From Oceanospirillum linum (GTDB taxonomy: Bacteria > Pseudomonadota > Gammaproteobacteria > Pseudomonadales > Halomonadaceae): a stretch of 64,000 bases of DNA. Position 1 is the first letter of the stretch; each line of letters starts with the position of its first letter. The notes beneath the pieces were generated by a model. The model was not told the DNA's origin. It did no database searches and saw nothing but the letters and a program-made list of their open reading frames with translations. The position numbers and the translations under genes are program-made. Below, piece after piece: positions 44,181-55,231 of the stretch. The stretch spans positions 1-64,000 of the forward strand of contig NZ_MTSD02000003.1 in the NCBI RefSeq assembly GCF_001995095.2, in the 5' to 3' direction.

Positions 44181-45413
44181 CTACTCTTCCTCTTTATCCA
44201 GACCAAATGCTGTGTGCAGAGCACGTACAGCCAACTCCATGAACTTTTCATCAATGACCACCGAGATTTTAATCTCGGAGGTGGATACCATACGGATGTT
44301 GATACCCTCATCAGAAAGAACCTGGAACATTCTGGAGGCAACACCTGCATGGGAGCGCATACCTACACCCACCAGAGACACTTTTGCGATGGCGTTGTCA
44401 CCGGAGATCTCGCCTGACCCCAGCTCAGCGACCACACCTTCAAGTACGGCACGGGCTTTTTTATAGTCGCCCCGGCTGACAGTGAAGGTAAAGTCCGTAG
44501 TTTTACCATCGGGAGCCACGTTCTGTACGATCATATCCACTTCGATATTGGCGGCACCGATCGGGCCCAGAATCTTAGAGGCAACACCGGGCAGATCCGG
44601 TGCATTCAGAACAGTCAGTTTGGCTTCATTCGCCGTGAAGGCGATACCTGAGATTAATGGATCTTCCATCGCGTCAGCTTCCTCAGCAACAATCAGAGTA
44701 CCCGGGCCTTGGTCATCAAAACTGGACAAAACCCGTAGGGGAACATTGTATTTACCGGCAAATTCAACAGAACGGATCTGCAGAACCTTAGAACCGAGAC
44801 TGGCCAGCTCCAGCATCTCTTCCACGGTAATGGTTTCCAGACGCTTCGCTTTGGAGCAAACCCGTGGGTCTGTGGTGTAAACACCATCCACATCAGTAAA
44901 GATCTGGCACTCATCGGCTTTTAAGGCTGCGGCCAGTGCGACACCCGTGGTGTCAGAGCCTCCGCGTCCCAGGGTGGTAATATTGCCGTTTTCGTCAGCC
45001 CCCTGAAAACCGGCCACCACCACCACACGACCTTCATTCAGATCATTGCGGATTTTCTGATCATCGATCTGTTTGATCCGGGCCTTAGTATGGGAGCTAT
45101 CTGTGGTAATACTGACCTGGGGGCCAGTGTAAGATACCGCCGGGCAACCCAATGTATTCAGGGTCATCGACAGCAGAGCGATGGTCACCTGCTCTCCGGT
45201 GGATACCAGCATATCCATTTCACGGGGAGTCGGTTCTTCATTAATTTCATGAGCCAGTGCGATCAAGCGATTGGTTTCACCACTCATTGCAGAGACCACG
45301 ACAACAACATCATGACCCTCTGCACGGTAACCTTTCACTTTTTCAGCTACGGCTTTGATACGCTCGATGGAACCAACCGAGGTGCCACCAAATTTTTGAA
45401 CGTAAAGAGCCAT
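44181..45413 (-). CDS. lysC: Aspartate kinase
   Basis: The 410-residue enzyme makes aspartyl phosphate, the entry to lysine, threonine and methionine synthesis. It starts MALYVQKFGGTSVGSIERIK (kinase KFGGTSV motif), has GRGGSDTTGVALAAALKADE and FTDVDGVYTTDPRV, and two C-terminal ACT domains (LTVLNAPDLPGVASKILGPI; VGVGMRSHAGVASRMFQVLS) for lysine/threonine feedback. ATG 45413 is chosen; the frame runs to 45512 without support. Confidence 0.95.
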   Translation of the reverse strand: MALYVQKFGGTSVGSIERIKAVAEKVKGYRAEGHDVVVVVSAMSGETNRLIALAHEINEEPTPREMDMLVSTGEQVTIALLSMTLNTLGCPAVSYTGPQVSITTDSSHTKARIKQIDDQKIRNDLNEGRVVVVAGFQGADENGNITTLGRGGSDTTGVALAAALKADECQIFTDVDGVYTTDPRVCSKAKRLETITVEEMLELASLGSKVLQIRSVEFAGKYNVPLRVLSSFDDQGPGTLIVAEEADAMEDPLISGIAFTANEAKLTVLNAPDLPGVASKILGPIGAANIEVDMIVQNVAPDGKTTDFTFTVSRGDYKKARAVLEGVVAELGSGEISGDNAIAKVSLVGVGMRSHAGVASRMFQVLSDEGINIRMVSTSEIKISVVIDEKFMELAVRALHTAFGLDKEEE

Positions 45414-45513
45414 TATCAGCATTCCGTTAGGGTTTGTTTTTACCCGGAAAAAAACCGGGCTTGCTTCGTTTTTTAGTCTTTCCTGACCGGTATAAAATCC
45501 GGCACACAGCAAA

Positions 45514-45536
45514 GCGCCCTTCGGACCGAAGGGCGC
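45514..45536 (-). terminator. Hairpin downstream of alaS
   Basis: A perfect 11-bp inverted repeat GCGCCCTTCGG / CCGAAGGGCGC around one base. The minus strand continues TTTGCTG, a weak T run. It lies 22 bp after the alaS stop and probably ends or attenuates its transcript before lysC. Confidence 0.7.
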
Positions 45537-45557
45537 GTTTATGAACTTAAAGCTATA

Positions 45558-48218
45558 TTAGGCCAGCTTGGATTCCACCCAGGCCTGTACTGATTGCAGT
45601 GCTGCAGGCAGAGCCGCAGGATCACTACCACCCGCCTGAGCCATATCCGGACGTCCACCACCTTTACCACCCACCTGGGTGGCAACATGGTTGACCAGTT
45701 CGCCAGCTTTAATCTGTCCGGTCAGGTCTTTGCTGACACCGGCGATCAGGGATACTTTGTCCCCCTTCACGGCTGCCAGAACCAGAGCACAACGGCCCAG
45801 TTTATTCTTCAGCTGATCCATCAGGTCACGCAGAGATTTTCCGTCGGCACCTTCAACATGCATCGCCAGTAGTTTCACATCGCCGATTTCAATCGCCTGA
45901 CCCGCCAGGTCAGAACCTGCGGCACTGGCCAGCTTGGCTTTCAGCTGCTCCAGCTCTTTTTCCAGCTGTTTGCTGCGATCCATCGATGCGGTCAGCCGCT
46001 CAACCAGCTGTTCCGGTTTGGTTTTCAGCTGAGCTGAAGCCTGTGACAGCTGCGCTTCACGCGCCTGGGTATAGGTCAGTGCTTCAGCACCTGCCACCGC
46101 TTCAACACGGCGCACACCGGATGCGATACCCGCTTCAGAGGTGATACGGATAAAGCCGATATCACCCGTGCGTTTGGCGTGGATACCACCACACAGCTCA
46201 ATGGAGAAGCTCTCGTTTTCATCAGAGCCGGAGCCCATGGTCAGCACGCGCACTTCACCGGCGTATTTCTCACCGAACAGCGCCATTGCGCCTTTCTCTT
46301 TCGCCGCTTCCAGCTCCATCAGTTCGGTCTGAACCGGGGTGTTAGCGCGAATCTGAGCATTGACAATCGCTTCCGCCTGAGCGATCTGCGCATCGGTCAT
46401 GGCTTCAAAGTGGCTGAAATCGAAACGGAATCGCTGACTATCAACCAGGGAGCCTTTCTGCTGAACATGCTCGCCCAGCACCTGTCGCAGGGCGGCGTGC
46501 AGTAGGTGGGTTGCCGAGTGGTTACGGGCTGTACGGTCACGCAGGTCTGCTTCAACCTGAGCGTTAACGGTATCGCCTTTCGCCAAAGAGCCTTCAACCA
46601 ACACACCGTGGTGTACATGGGCATTAGAGGCTTTCTGCGTATCCCGTACATCAAAACGACTAGCGCCTGCCGTCTTAGCCCCTGAAATCAAAGTACCGCA
46701 ATCCCCTACCTGGCCACCGGACTCTGCATAGAAAGGTGTCTGATCCAGTACGATCACACCTTCTTCACCTGCGTTCAGGCGCTCTACTTCCTGTCCATCG
46801 CGGAACAGAGCGATGATTTTACCTTCACCCTGAGTCGCGTCATAACCGGTAAACACCGTGTCCTGATCCACTTTGATCAGGCTGTTGTAATCCAGACCAA
46901 AACTGCTGCCGGCACGGGCACGCTCCCGCTGGGCTTCCATAGCGGCTTCAAAACCGTCTTCGTCAACCTCAAGATCACGCTCACGGGCGATATCTGCGGT
47001 CAGATCCATCGGGAAACCGTAGGTGTCATAAAGTTTGAACACCACCTCACCGGGAATCACCTTACCCTTCAGCTCTGCCAGATCCTGCTCCAGGATACGC
47101 AGCCCCTGCTCCAGGGTTTTAGCAAACTGTTCTTCCTCAGATTTCAGCAGACGAACGATAGTGTCACGCTGGGTCTTCAGTTCCGGGAAGGCTTCGCCCA
47201 TCTCCGCAACCAGAGCATCAACCACCTTGTGGAAGAAGAGACCTTTGGCACCCAGCTTGTTGCCGTGACGGCAGGCGCGACGAATAATACGACGCAGTAC
47301 ATAACCACGGCCTTCGTTAGAAGGGATCACTCCATCGGCAATCAGGAAGCTGCATGAGCGAATGTGATCAGCAATAACTTTCAGCGACGGGTTATCATCG
47401 TTTGCACAGCCCACTGCGTCCGCAACCGCTTTCAACAGGCTCTGAAAGAGATCAATCTCATAGTTTGCATGCACATGCTGCATCACCGCACTGATACGCT
47501 CCAGACCCATACCGGTATCAACAGACGGTGCTGGCAGAGGATGCATCTCGCCATCTGCAGTACGGTTGAACTGCATGAAAACCACGTTCCAGATCTCGAT
47601 AAAGCGGTCGCCGTCTTCTTCCGGCGTACCCGGCAGGCCACCTTCGACATCTTCACCATGATCATAGAAAATCTCGGTACAAGGACCGCATGGGCCGGTA
47701 TCACCCATCGCCCAGAAGTTATCTGAAGCGTAGGGAGCACCCTTGTTATCACCGATGCGGATCATATGCGCTTCAGGTACGCCGACTTCTTTCGTCCAGA
47801 TGTCATAGGCTTCATCATCGGACTCATAAACAGTGACATACAGTTTTTCTTTCGGGATGCCCATGTATTGCCCGGAGGTCAGAAACTCCCAAGCGTAGTT
47901 AATTGCATCCTGTTTAAAGTAGTCACCAAAGCTGAAATTACCCAGCATTTCGAAGAAAGTGTGGTGACGGGCGGTATAACCCACGTTTTCAAGGTCATTA
48001 TGCTTACCACCAGCACGGACACACTTCTGGGAAGTGGTGGCACGGGTATAAGGTCGCTTTTCCAGACCGAGGAAACAATCTTTAAACTGATTCATACCTG
48101 CGTTAGTAAATAGCAGGGTTGGATCATCGGCGGGCACCAGTGAACTACTGGATTCAATCTGATGGCCTTTTGACTTAAAGAAGTTCAAAAAAGCCTGGCG
48201 AATTTCTGCGCTTTTCAT
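45558..48218 (-). CDS. alaS: Alanyl-tRNA synthetase
   Basis: The 886-residue class II synthetase has the start [20 protein letters not shown], the motif-1/2 region [20 protein letters not shown], the editing-domain zinc site ([12 protein letters not shown] and [15 protein letters not shown]) and the C-terminal C-Ala domain ([15 protein letters not shown]). ATG 48218 is chosen; the frame extends upstream to 48299 through leader sequence. It converts alanine and tRNA-Ala to Ala-tRNA and edits Ser/Gly errors. Confidence 0.97.
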   Translation of the reverse strand: MKSAEIRQAFLNFFKSKGHQIESSSSLVPADDPTLLFTNAGMNQFKDCFLGLEKRPYTRATTSQKCVRAGGKHNDLENVGYTARHHTFFEMLGNFSFGDYFKQDAINYAWEFLTSGQYMGIPKEKLYVTVYESDDEAYDIWTKEVGVPEAHMIRIGDNKGAPYASDNFWAMGDTGPCGPCTEIFYDHGEDVEGGLPGTPEEDGDRFIEIWNVVFMQFNRTADGEMHPLPAPSVDTGMGLERISAVMQHVHANYEIDLFQSLLKAVADAVGCANDDNPSLKVIADHIRSCSFLIADGVIPSNEGRGYVLRRIIRRACRHGNKLGAKGLFFHKVVDALVAEMGEAFPELKTQRDTIVRLLKSEEEQFAKTLEQGLRILEQDLAELKGKVIPGEVVFKLYDTYGFPMDLTADIARERDLEVDEDGFEAAMEAQRERARAGSSFGLDYNSLIKVDQDTVFTGYDATQGEGKIIALFRDGQEVERLNAGEEGVIVLDQTPFYAESGGQVGDCGTLISGAKTAGASRFDVRDTQKASNAHVHHGVLVEGSLAKGDTVNAQVEADLRDRTARNHSATHLLHAALRQVLGEHVQQKGSLVDSQRFRFDFSHFEAMTDAQIAQAEAIVNAQIRANTPVQTELMELEAAKEKGAMALFGEKYAGEVRVLTMGSGSDENESFSIELCGGIHAKRTGDIGFIRITSEAGIASGVRRVEAVAGAEALTYTQAREAQLSQASAQLKTKPEQLVERLTASMDRSKQLEKELEQLKAKLASAAGSDLAGQAIEIGDVKLLAMHVEGADGKSLRDLMDQLKNKLGRCALVLAAVKGDKVSLIAGVSKDLTGQIKAGELVNHVATQVGGKGGGRPDMAQAGGSDPAALPAALQSVQAWVESKLA

Positions 48219-48429
48219 ACAACTGGGTCCGTTGGCTAATACATGGTCTAAGGGCCCTGCTTCCTGACAAGGAGGCGGGCAAGGGGAGAAATGATCCACC
48301 GACTAAATGATAAGTGTGGCTTTTTATCCCAAATAAAAGACCAACATTATAAGACCTAACCACAGGAAAGGTAGTATTACTTTTGTACTGTCCGGGAATT
48401 TGCGGCGTAGAAAGCCCTAAAGCAAATCC

Positions 48430-48936
48430 TCAATACAGGTCATCATGATCCGGAAAACCCTGTTCATCAAATCGTGCCTGCGCCCAACGGATATTGTCAC
48501 CGGAAAACCCTCGCTGGTAGAGGTGCCGCTGCTGTTTCTGTCGCATTTTAAAATCCTGGTTTGGCTGGCGGAACTTTTTCTCCAGCTGAGCCAATGCCCG
48601 TTCATTCCAGGCTTTATCTTTCGGATCCAGGTACTCCTCAATCAGCAGGCTATCCAACTGATACTGCTGCAGGTACTGACGGATATACTGCGGACCATAA
48701 CCTCTTTCAGCGCGAGCCCGTACCAGCATCTCAATATAGCGTTCATCACTCTGGTAGCCCATCTCCTGCAAGCGCTGAATAACAGAGTCCAACCATTGCG
48801 CAGCCTGCTCATTTTCTTTATCCAGCTTAGTTCTGAGCTTCTGACGCAGCTCTTTCTCGGCATGGTCCCGACGTGCAAGATACTCCATCGCCATCTGAAA
48901 AAGTTCAGATTCTGTTTCTGCACATTTTTTTGCCAT
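48430..48936 (-). CDS. recX: RecA regulator RecX
   Basis: The 168-residue protein has the RecX helical repeats (MEYLARRDHAEKELRQKLRT; LQEMGYQSDERYIEMLVRAR; RAERGYGPQYIRQYLQQYQL). RecX modulates RecA filament growth. It follows recA by about 180 bp with a terminator hairpin between, as in many gammaproteobacteria where recX is made by read-through. Confidence 0.92.
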   Translation of the reverse strand: MAKKCAETESELFQMAMEYLARRDHAEKELRQKLRTKLDKENEQAAQWLDSVIQRLQEMGYQSDERYIEMLVRARAERGYGPQYIRQYLQQYQLDSLLIEEYLDPKDKAWNERALAQLEKKFRQPNQDFKMRQKQQRHLYQRGFSGDNIRWAQARFDEQGFPDHDDLY

Positions 48937-49032
48937 CTATCTTTTCTCTGGTAAGCGACACCCTTCATTTCAAAGCCAGATAACCACTTTCTCAGTGGAT
49001 CAGCCCGATATGGCATCGGCCGGCAAAAAGCC

Positions 49033-49064
49033 AAAAGGGCGCACCGTCACCGGTACACCCTTTT
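49033..49064 (-). terminator. Terminator between recA and recX
   Basis: On the minus strand a 13-bp stem (AAAAGGGTGTACC / GGTGCGCCCTTTT, two G-U pairs) with loop GGTGAC is followed by GGCTTTTTG. Read-through would give recX, as in E. coli. Confidence 0.75.
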
Positions 49065-49119
49065 GATTATTACAGCGCTATGATACCTGCACCGAAATAC
49101 TCCGCATTAAAACACAGGT

Positions 49120-50214
49120 TTAGTTACCATCATTCAACGGAGCTGCTTTGCCAGGTTTAGCTGCCTTATCAGCTTTGACCTCAGTTTCCGACTCAGCTTT
49201 CTGCTCAGCCTTGCCCGGAGCCGGAGTCAATAATAACTCACGCAGCTTACTGTCAAGTTCAGCCATTTTTTCAGGGTTATCCAGCAGGTACTGAGCCGCA
49301 TTTGCTTTACCCTGACCAATCTTGCTTCCGTTGTAGCTGTACCAGGCACCGGCTTTATCCACCAGCTTGTGCTGTACACCCAGATCGATCACTTCACCGG
49401 CGTGGTAAATACCTTTACCGTACATAATCTGGAATTCGGCCTGCTTAAATGGAGGAGATACCTTGTTCTTCACCACTTTGACGCGGGTCTCGTTGCCCAC
49501 GATTTCATCGCCCTGTTTTACAGAACCCGTACGGCGGATATCAAGACGAACAGAGGCGTAAAATTTCAGGGCATTACCACCTGTGGTGGTCTCAGGGTTG
49601 CCAAACATAACGCCGATTTTCATACGAATCTGGTTAATAAAGATCACCAGACAGTTGGCATTTTTGATATTACCGGTGATTTTACGCAGCGCCTGAGACA
49701 TCAAACGCGCCTGCAGCCCCATATGGGAGTCTCCCATCTCACCTTCAATCTCAGCGCGGGGTGTCAGAGCTGCAACGGAGTCAACAATCACCACATCTAC
49801 GGCATTAGAGCGTACCAGCATGTCAGTGATTTCCAGTGCTTGCTCACCGGTATCCGGCTGGGAAACCAGCATATCGTCCAGATTCACACCCAGCTTCTCA
49901 GCATAGATGGGGTCCAGTGCATGTTCCGCATCAACAAAGGCACAGGTTTTACCCATTTTTTGTGCCTCAGCAATCACCTGAAGTGTCAGTGTGGTTTTAC
50001 CGGAAGATTCAGGGCCATAGATCTCAACAATACGGCCAAAAGGCAGACCACCAATACCTAACGCAACGTCCAACCCCAGAGACCCGGTTGATACCGCGGG
50101 GATAGCTTCACGAGGCTGTTCGCCCATACGCATTACAGCACCTTTACCAAACTGACGTTCAATTTGGCCTAGTGCGGCGGACAGAGCTTTCTGGCGATTT
50201 TCTTGATCAGACAT
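49120..50214 (-). CDS. recA: Recombinase RecA
   Basis: The 364-residue RecA starts [20 protein letters not shown]. It has Walker [14 protein letters not shown], Walker [13 protein letters not shown], and the L2/DNA-binding region [20 protein letters not shown]. The C-terminal tail is Lys/Ala/Glu-rich ([20 protein letters not shown]), longer than the E. coli acidic tail. ATG 50214 is chosen; a LexA box lies 38 bp upstream. Confidence 0.98.
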   Translation of the reverse strand: MSDQENRQKALSAALGQIERQFGKGAVMRMGEQPREAIPAVSTGSLGLDVALGIGGLPFGRIVEIYGPESSGKTTLTLQVIAEAQKMGKTCAFVDAEHALDPIYAEKLGVNLDDMLVSQPDTGEQALEITDMLVRSNAVDVVIVDSVAALTPRAEIEGEMGDSHMGLQARLMSQALRKITGNIKNANCLVIFINQIRMKIGVMFGNPETTTGGNALKFYASVRLDIRRTGSVKQGDEIVGNETRVKVVKNKVSPPFKQAEFQIMYGKGIYHAGEVIDLGVQHKLVDKAGAWYSYNGSKIGQGKANAAQYLLDNPEKMAELDSKLRELLLTPAPGKAEQKAESETEVKADKAAKPGKAAPLNDGN

Positions 50215-50251
50215 GACACACCTTTTGATTAAGATCCTTAAACTGCGAAAC

Positions 50252-50270
50252 ACTGTATATGAAAACAGTA
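50252..50270. promoter_or_regulatory. LexA (SOS) box of recA
   Basis: ACTGTATATGAAAACAGTA fits the CTGT-N8-ACAG consensus with both half-sites perfect, 38 bp upstream of the recA start codon. Confidence 0.92.
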
Positions 50271-50457
50271 TAGGTGTACAGTATTCACAGAACCTATCAG
50301 GAGCCCTTTTTAAAAATGCTTTCGAATCAAAAAGATACCGATATATTAGGGCTCAATTAGTTTTATTAACCCGAGCTTTTGACCCGTCTGGATACTGGAT
50401 AAGTCTCTGAAGCCAAAGAAATCAGGTAACTTCGAATTATAACCGTCTGGCAGACCG

Positions 50458-52365
50458 ATGAAACTTTATATTGCGGAAAAACCCAGTTTAGGCCGAGCTA
50501 TCGCCGCTGTATTACCAAAACCTCACAAAAAGCATGATGGTTATATAGAGGCCGCCAATGGCGACTGCGTCAGTTGGTGTATCGGTCACCTGTTAGAACA
50601 GGCCGATCCTGAAAGCTATGACCCGGCCCTGAAAAAGTGGCAGCTCAGTACACTCCCCATTATTCCCGATGAGTGGCAGCTCAAGCCCAAACCTAAAACC
50701 CGAAAGCAACTTAGCGTATTGCGCCAGCTGGTAAAGAAAGCCAGTCAACTGGTGAACGCCGGTGATCCGGATCGAGAAGGCCAGCTGCTGGTGGACGAGG
50801 TGATCAGCTATCTCAAGCCCCCGGCCAATAAAATCAAAAATGCCCAGCGGATACTGATCAATGACCTAACCCCGGCAGCTGTCAAAAAAGCGTTAGCTAA
50901 CCCGAGGGCTAACCGTGATTTTATTCCTCTGGCCACCTCTGCCCTTGCCCGCAGTCGGGCTGACTGGCTGTATGGTATCAACCTGACCCGGGCGTTCACC
51001 TTAAAGGGGCAGCAAGCTGGCTATAAAGGGGTACTTTCTGTCGGCCGGGTACAGACTCCGGTGCTGGGTCTGGTGGTTCGTCGGGATGAAGAGATCGCCA
51101 ATTTCTGTCCCAAAGACTTCTATGACGTACTGGCTCATCTCCAGCCTGTTGAAGGCGATCCTGTCAGTTTTACCGCCAAGTGGGTGCCAAGCGATGCTTG
51201 CCAGCCCCATCAGGATGAAGAGGGCCGGGTGATCAATCGTAAGCTGGCGGAGCATGTAGTCCAGAGCATCAGTCAGCAACCCGCCTATGTCATCCGACGG
51301 GAAGAGAAACAGAAAAAGGAAGCCCCGCCACTGCCTTTTAATCTGTCTCAGCTACAGATCACCGCCAACAAGGCCTTCGGACTTTCAGCTCAACAGGTGC
51401 TGGATACCTGTCAGGGCTTATACGAGAAGCATAATCTGATCACCTACCCGCGCTCTGACAGCCGCTACCTGCCCACAGAACAGTGGGGCGACCGACATCA
51501 GGTATTAACTGCAATAGGCCGGAATCTGGGAAACGGACACCCAGCAGCTTTTGTCGCAAAGGCCAACCCAGAACTGAAAAGCAAAGCCTGGAACAACGGC
51601 AAAGTGGATGCCCATCATGCCATTATTCCCACCGGAAAAGTTTCTGATATCAGTCGATTATCAAACACGGAACAGAAAATCTATCGCTTAATAGCCCAAT
51701 ATTATCTGGCGCAGTTTTTTCCGGCATATCGCTATCTGACGCAAACGGCAGAGTTTGAGATCAAGGGAGGACGGTTTATTGCCAAAGCCCGCCAGAATCA
51801 GGATCTTGGTTGGAAGCCGCTTTTGAAGCAGGAACCCGAGGAGCAGTATCTCCCCTCTTTCAGGCAGGGCGATACCCTCTGGTGCAGCGGTGGGGAGCTG
51901 CTGGTCAAGGAAACGCAACCACCAAAGCACTTTACCGATGCCACGTTACTGGCCGCAATGACCGGCATCAGCCGCTTTGTCAACGATGCCGGGGTGCGTA
52001 AAATTCTGAAGGAAACCGACGGACTGGGTACAGAGGCAACCCGGGCAGGCATTATTGAGCTACTGATAAAACGCGGCTTTATCCGTCGTCAGAGCAAGCT
52101 TGTTTTATCCACAGACTCAGGCAAAGTCCTGATTCGCAATCTTCCCCAATCCACTACTCTGCCGGATAGAACGGCTCAGTGGGAAAGCCAGCTCGACGCC
52201 ATCAGCCAGAAAGCTAAACGCTACAATGATTTTATGCAGCCGATGCTTGAGGATCTGAAAGCGCTGGTCGATCAGGCAAAGGCGACTCAGATGAGCGGAG
52301 TTTCAGGCTTAAAAAGCCAGACTGCATTTAAAAAGCCTACGGCCAAAAGGCGGCGTAAAAAGTAG
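50458..52365 (+). CDS. topB: DNA topoisomerase III
   Basis: The 635-residue type IA topoisomerase starts MKLYIAEKPSLGRAIAAVLP (Toprim), with the acidic NAGDPDREGQLLVDEVISYL, GVLSVGRVQTPVLGLVVRRD, and the catalytic Tyr in LITYPRSDSRYLPTEQWGDR. Length is close to E. coli TopB (653). The C-terminus is a basic tail ending RRRKK; the zinc ribbons of topoisomerase I are absent. It decatenates DNA. ATG 50458 is used; it is divergent from recA. Confidence 0.96.
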   Translation: MKLYIAEKPSLGRAIAAVLPKPHKKHDGYIEAANGDCVSWCIGHLLEQADPESYDPALKKWQLSTLPIIPDEWQLKPKPKTRKQLSVLRQLVKKASQLVNAGDPDREGQLLVDEVISYLKPPANKIKNAQRILINDLTPAAVKKALANPRANRDFIPLATSALARSRADWLYGINLTRAFTLKGQQAGYKGVLSVGRVQTPVLGLVVRRDEEIANFCPKDFYDVLAHLQPVEGDPVSFTAKWVPSDACQPHQDEEGRVINRKLAEHVVQSISQQPAYVIRREEKQKKEAPPLPFNLSQLQITANKAFGLSAQQVLDTCQGLYEKHNLITYPRSDSRYLPTEQWGDRHQVLTAIGRNLGNGHPAAFVAKANPELKSKAWNNGKVDAHHAIIPTGKVSDISRLSNTEQKIYRLIAQYYLAQFFPAYRYLTQTAEFEIKGGRFIAKARQNQDLGWKPLLKQEPEEQYLPSFRQGDTLWCSGGELLVKETQPPKHFTDATLLAAMTGISRFVNDAGVRKILKETDGLGTEATRAGIIELLIKRGFIRRQSKLVLSTDSGKVLIRNLPQSTTLPDRTAQWESQLDAISQKAKRYNDFMQPMLEDLKALVDQAKATQMSGVSGLKSQTAFKKPTAKRRRKK

Positions 52366-52402
52366 CTTCCCTGATGCGGTGAACCCTGTACGTGTCATCA
52401 TC

Positions 52403-52444
52403 GGTGCATGACGCCCCTCGTTCCTCGGGGCTTATGCACCCTAC
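52403..52444. repeat. Palindromic element, second family (copy 2)
   Basis: Arms GGTGCAT / ATGCACC with an inner stem GCCCC / GGGGC, followed by CTAC. It is a close relative of 1453-1494, 51 kb away in the window and located in an intergenic region between converging genes. Confidence 0.75.
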
Positions 52445-52486
52445 GGGCCGGATAGGTCACACAATCCATCGATAAAGATATGAGGG

Positions 52487-52984
52487 TTATGGCTGTTCAT
52501 CCAGAAAGGTCAATAGCCGCTGCAAAGCGGTATCTATGGTCTGCTCCCGAACAGCATCACGATCACCATCAAACAAAAAGCACTCGGCCTCTATATCAGA
52601 GGCACTGCCCCAGGCGATCCAGACGGTACCAACCGGTTTATCAGGACTCCCGCCACCGGGGCCTGCGACACCGCTGACAGCCACAGCATATGAGGCTTCA
52701 CTGTTGCTGATAGCCCCTGATACCATCTGCCCGACAACAACCTTGCTGACAGCGCCGTGCTCTGCAATGGCCTCTGCCGCTACACCTAACATCCGGCTTT
52801 TAGCCTGATTAGAGTACGTCACAAAGCCAGCATCAAACCAAGCAGAGCTGCCCGCCACTGAGGTCAGAGCCTGAGCAATCCCGCCACCGGTGCAGGATTC
52901 AGCCGTAGCCATCATAGTCTGACCGTCACACAACCGGTTAGCCAGTTGCTCTATTATGTCGTAGCGGGAGTCTAAAGCAGCCAT
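52487..52984 (-). CDS. pncC: Nicotinamide-nucleotide amidase (CinA C-terminal domain)
   Basis: The 165-residue stand-alone CinA-C protein has MMATAESCTGGGIAQALTSV, VASSAWFDAGFVTYSN-like and AVAVSGVAGPGGGSPDKPVG with GTVWIAWG. It deamidates NMN to nicotinate mononucleotide. It converges with topB; in many gammaproteobacteria it neighbours recA. Confidence 0.95.
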   Translation of the reverse strand: MAALDSRYDIIEQLANRLCDGQTMMATAESCTGGGIAQALTSVAGSSAWFDAGFVTYSNQAKSRMLGVAAEAIAEHGAVSKVVVGQMVSGAISNSEASYAVAVSGVAGPGGGSPDKPVGTVWIAWGSASDIEAECFLFDGDRDAVREQTIDTALQRLLTFLDEQP

Positions 52985-53034
52985 CTGTTTACCTCTGTCC
53001 TGAAAATACCCTGCTCTGAAAGGGCCAACTGATA

Positions 53035-54609
53035 TCAGGCGATTTTGTAGCCACTAATCAGTTTATCAACATCGAGAACCTGTTGATCCAGTTGATCCGC
53101 CATCTGACGTGATCTTTGAGCCCCTTCAACCAGATTTTGCCCTGATTCCATTATGGCATGTAAATTTTCATTAATGGCATTCGAGGTTGAAGATTGCTCC
53201 TCTGTTGCGGATGCAATTTGCTGATTCAGCTCATTCACCTGGGCGATAGCACTTTCAATATGCTCAATAGCCGCACCGGCACTCTGAATCGAAGTCAGCG
53301 TCTCCTCAGATCTCTGATGCCCCTGTTCAATGGAGCGGAGCACTGCTTCAGAGATACGGCCCAGTTCATCCGCTGTATTTCTAATTTCCAGCGTAAATTC
53401 CTGAGTTCTCTGGGAAAGTGTCCGCACCTCATCCGCAACCACAGCAAAGCCACGCCCATGTTCACCGGCCCGCGCAGATTCAATGGCAGCATTTAGTGCC
53501 AGCAGGTTGGTCTGCTCTGAAATATCACTGATTGAGCCGGTAATATCAGAGATAGAGCCTACTTTACTCACAAGCTCATTTACCTGAGTAATAGCCGCTT
53601 CCAGAGCCTGATTGGTCATCTCTGTCATTTCAATTGAATGATACATGCTGCCTGTCCCTTCCCTCGCAGCTTCTACTGCCTGATTAGCAGAGTCAGAGGC
53701 CTGTTGGGCATTTTCAGCCACCTGCTCAACACTCACAGTCATCTCCTGGGTTGAGGTTGCGGCGGAGCTTAGCTCTCTATCCTGCTCCTGGGAGACTCTG
53801 TTTGTATATTCACTTACGGTAACAAGCTCACCAACACTTTGCTTCAGATGACCAGATAACCCCCTAACCTGCCCAACCAGACCGGTAAACTGATCGATCA
53901 GATAGTTGAAAGACTCACCCGCTGCGTTTCCGGCCTCAATCCGCTCAGATAGGTCTTTTTCGCTACGGAATCGATCCACCAGTTCAATAACTCTTGCTGC
54001 CTGGTCTCTTTGAGCGCCCATCTGAAGGGCAAAATAAGTCAGGATACCGGCCTCAAAAACAACAAATGAAGCATGCAAAAAAGCGATTCCCCAACTGCAG
54101 CCGTAGTTAAAAATCATGATATCCATATCACCCAGCTGAACACCGGAAAGCTGCAGAGCAGTCAGCAGTAAGTGATGAACCGCAATGACCACAGCTGCAG
54201 TCAGAACCGGTAACCAGTCCCGGTAGACAATCAATAGTGCCAGCGCAGAGAAGATATGGAAGTGCATCTCAATACGACCCATTTGCGCCTGAATCATAAT
54301 GGCTGAAAACAGCATCAGACAAGCGGCAAACAGTACGGAACAAACCCGGGTACCCTTAAACAGGGTGTAGCCGACAAAAGCCAAACCACCAACCATAAGG
54401 GCAGCCACCAGTGCAAAAACAGTCGTACCATAATCGTAGGGCACCAATAGCCCTACAACCGGAATATGAAGCAGTAAAATAGTCAGCATCTGCCGGTCAT
54501 ATGAGAGCACCTGTTGTTGTGCCTGACTGGCTGAGCTTATTGCACGGTTTTCCTCAGCAGCATTCCTGCCTGCAAAGCCATGCCCGACCGTTACACCATT
54601 TCCGTTCAT
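53035..54609 (-). CDS. Methyl-accepting chemotaxis protein with polytopic His-rich sensor
   Basis: The 524-residue protein starts at ATG 54609, with AAGGAGA five bases upstream; an ATG at 54630 adds seven residues. About six helices fill residues 45-205, with a conserved [20 protein letters not shown] and VIAVHHLLL segment instead of a periplasmic loop. A cytoplasmic signalling domain follows, with the hairpin tip [20 protein letters not shown] and [20 protein letters not shown]. Clustered His residues in the membrane domain suggest metal or heme sensing, which is speculation. The C-terminus lacks a CheR-binding pentapeptide. The upstream gene encodes SCO1. Confidence 0.9.
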   Translation of the reverse strand: MNGNGVTVGHGFAGRNAAEENRAISSASQAQQQVLSYDRQMLTILLLHIPVVGLLVPYDYGTTVFALVAALMVGGLAFVGYTLFKGTRVCSVLFAACLMLFSAIMIQAQMGRIEMHFHIFSALALLIVYRDWLPVLTAAVVIAVHHLLLTALQLSGVQLGDMDIMIFNYGCSWGIAFLHASFVVFEAGILTYFALQMGAQRDQAARVIELVDRFRSEKDLSERIEAGNAAGESFNYLIDQFTGLVGQVRGLSGHLKQSVGELVTVSEYTNRVSQEQDRELSSAATSTQEMTVSVEQVAENAQQASDSANQAVEAAREGTGSMYHSIEMTEMTNQALEAAITQVNELVSKVGSISDITGSISDISEQTNLLALNAAIESARAGEHGRGFAVVADEVRTLSQRTQEFTLEIRNTADELGRISEAVLRSIEQGHQRSEETLTSIQSAGAAIEHIESAIAQVNELNQQIASATEEQSSTSNAINENLHAIMESGQNLVEGAQRSRQMADQLDQQVLDVDKLISGYKIA

Positions 54610-54631
54610 ATCTCTCCTTCCACCTGTCATT

Positions 54632-55231
54632 TTATGCCCTGTCTTCGAACTCTTTAATCAAACGTTTCAGATCCTGCTCTACCCGGTTAAGGTCGAGAGC
54701 AGCCGAGGTATAAACCAGCTCCAAGCGCTGATCCTGGCTAACGATATAGATAAAGCCACTATGATCTATTTCGTAGCCTTGCTGATCCGGTCTGACAGAG
54801 ACTGTATCAGCCATAATTCTTGCCAAGTCCTGTGCCTTCTCCTGTGAAGCAGGTCGTATCGCCTGAAAGCCTTGCCCTAGGGCAGACATCGCACGTTGCA
54901 GTTTTTCAGGGGTATCCCTGTCAGGATCAATAGTAATAAAAAGAAAACGTATTGGCTGATCGGCTAAACGGTCGTGCAGCGTTTTAAGGTTTAATAATTG
55001 CTGCGGACAAACAGTTCCGCACTGTAAGTAACCAAAGAATAAAATATTAAGAGGATTATCCTCGCTATGGGGTAGTTTCAGATCTTTAATATCGAGATTG
55101 CGCTTTAGCCCATAATAATCAGAAGAATTCAGTAGAGCAGGTAAAAAGGGCAGAGCAAAAAGCAGTGCAGCCATTGAAAGCGATAGTAACAACCCACCTA
55201 GTTTCTGTTTAGTAGAGTACGCCAATGCCAT
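54632..55231 (-). CDS. SCO1/SenC family protein
   Basis: The 199-residue thioredoxin-fold protein has an N-terminal membrane anchor ([20 protein letters not shown]), the copper/redox motif [13 protein letters not shown] (CxxxC) and the conserved His in [16 protein letters not shown] proteins deliver copper to cytochrome oxidase or act as thiol reductants. The start is ATG 55231 (TTG 55264 lies upstream). It stops 22 bp before the chemoreceptor start. Confidence 0.9.
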   Translation of the reverse strand: MALAYSTKQKLGGLLLSLSMAALLFALPFLPALLNSSDYYGLKRNLDIKDLKLPHSEDNPLNILFFGYLQCGTVCPQQLLNLKTLHDRLADQPIRFLFITIDPDRDTPEKLQRAMSALGQGFQAIRPASQEKAQDLARIMADTVSVRPDQQGYEIDHSGFIYIVSQDQRLELVYTSAALDLNRVEQDLKRLIKEFEDRA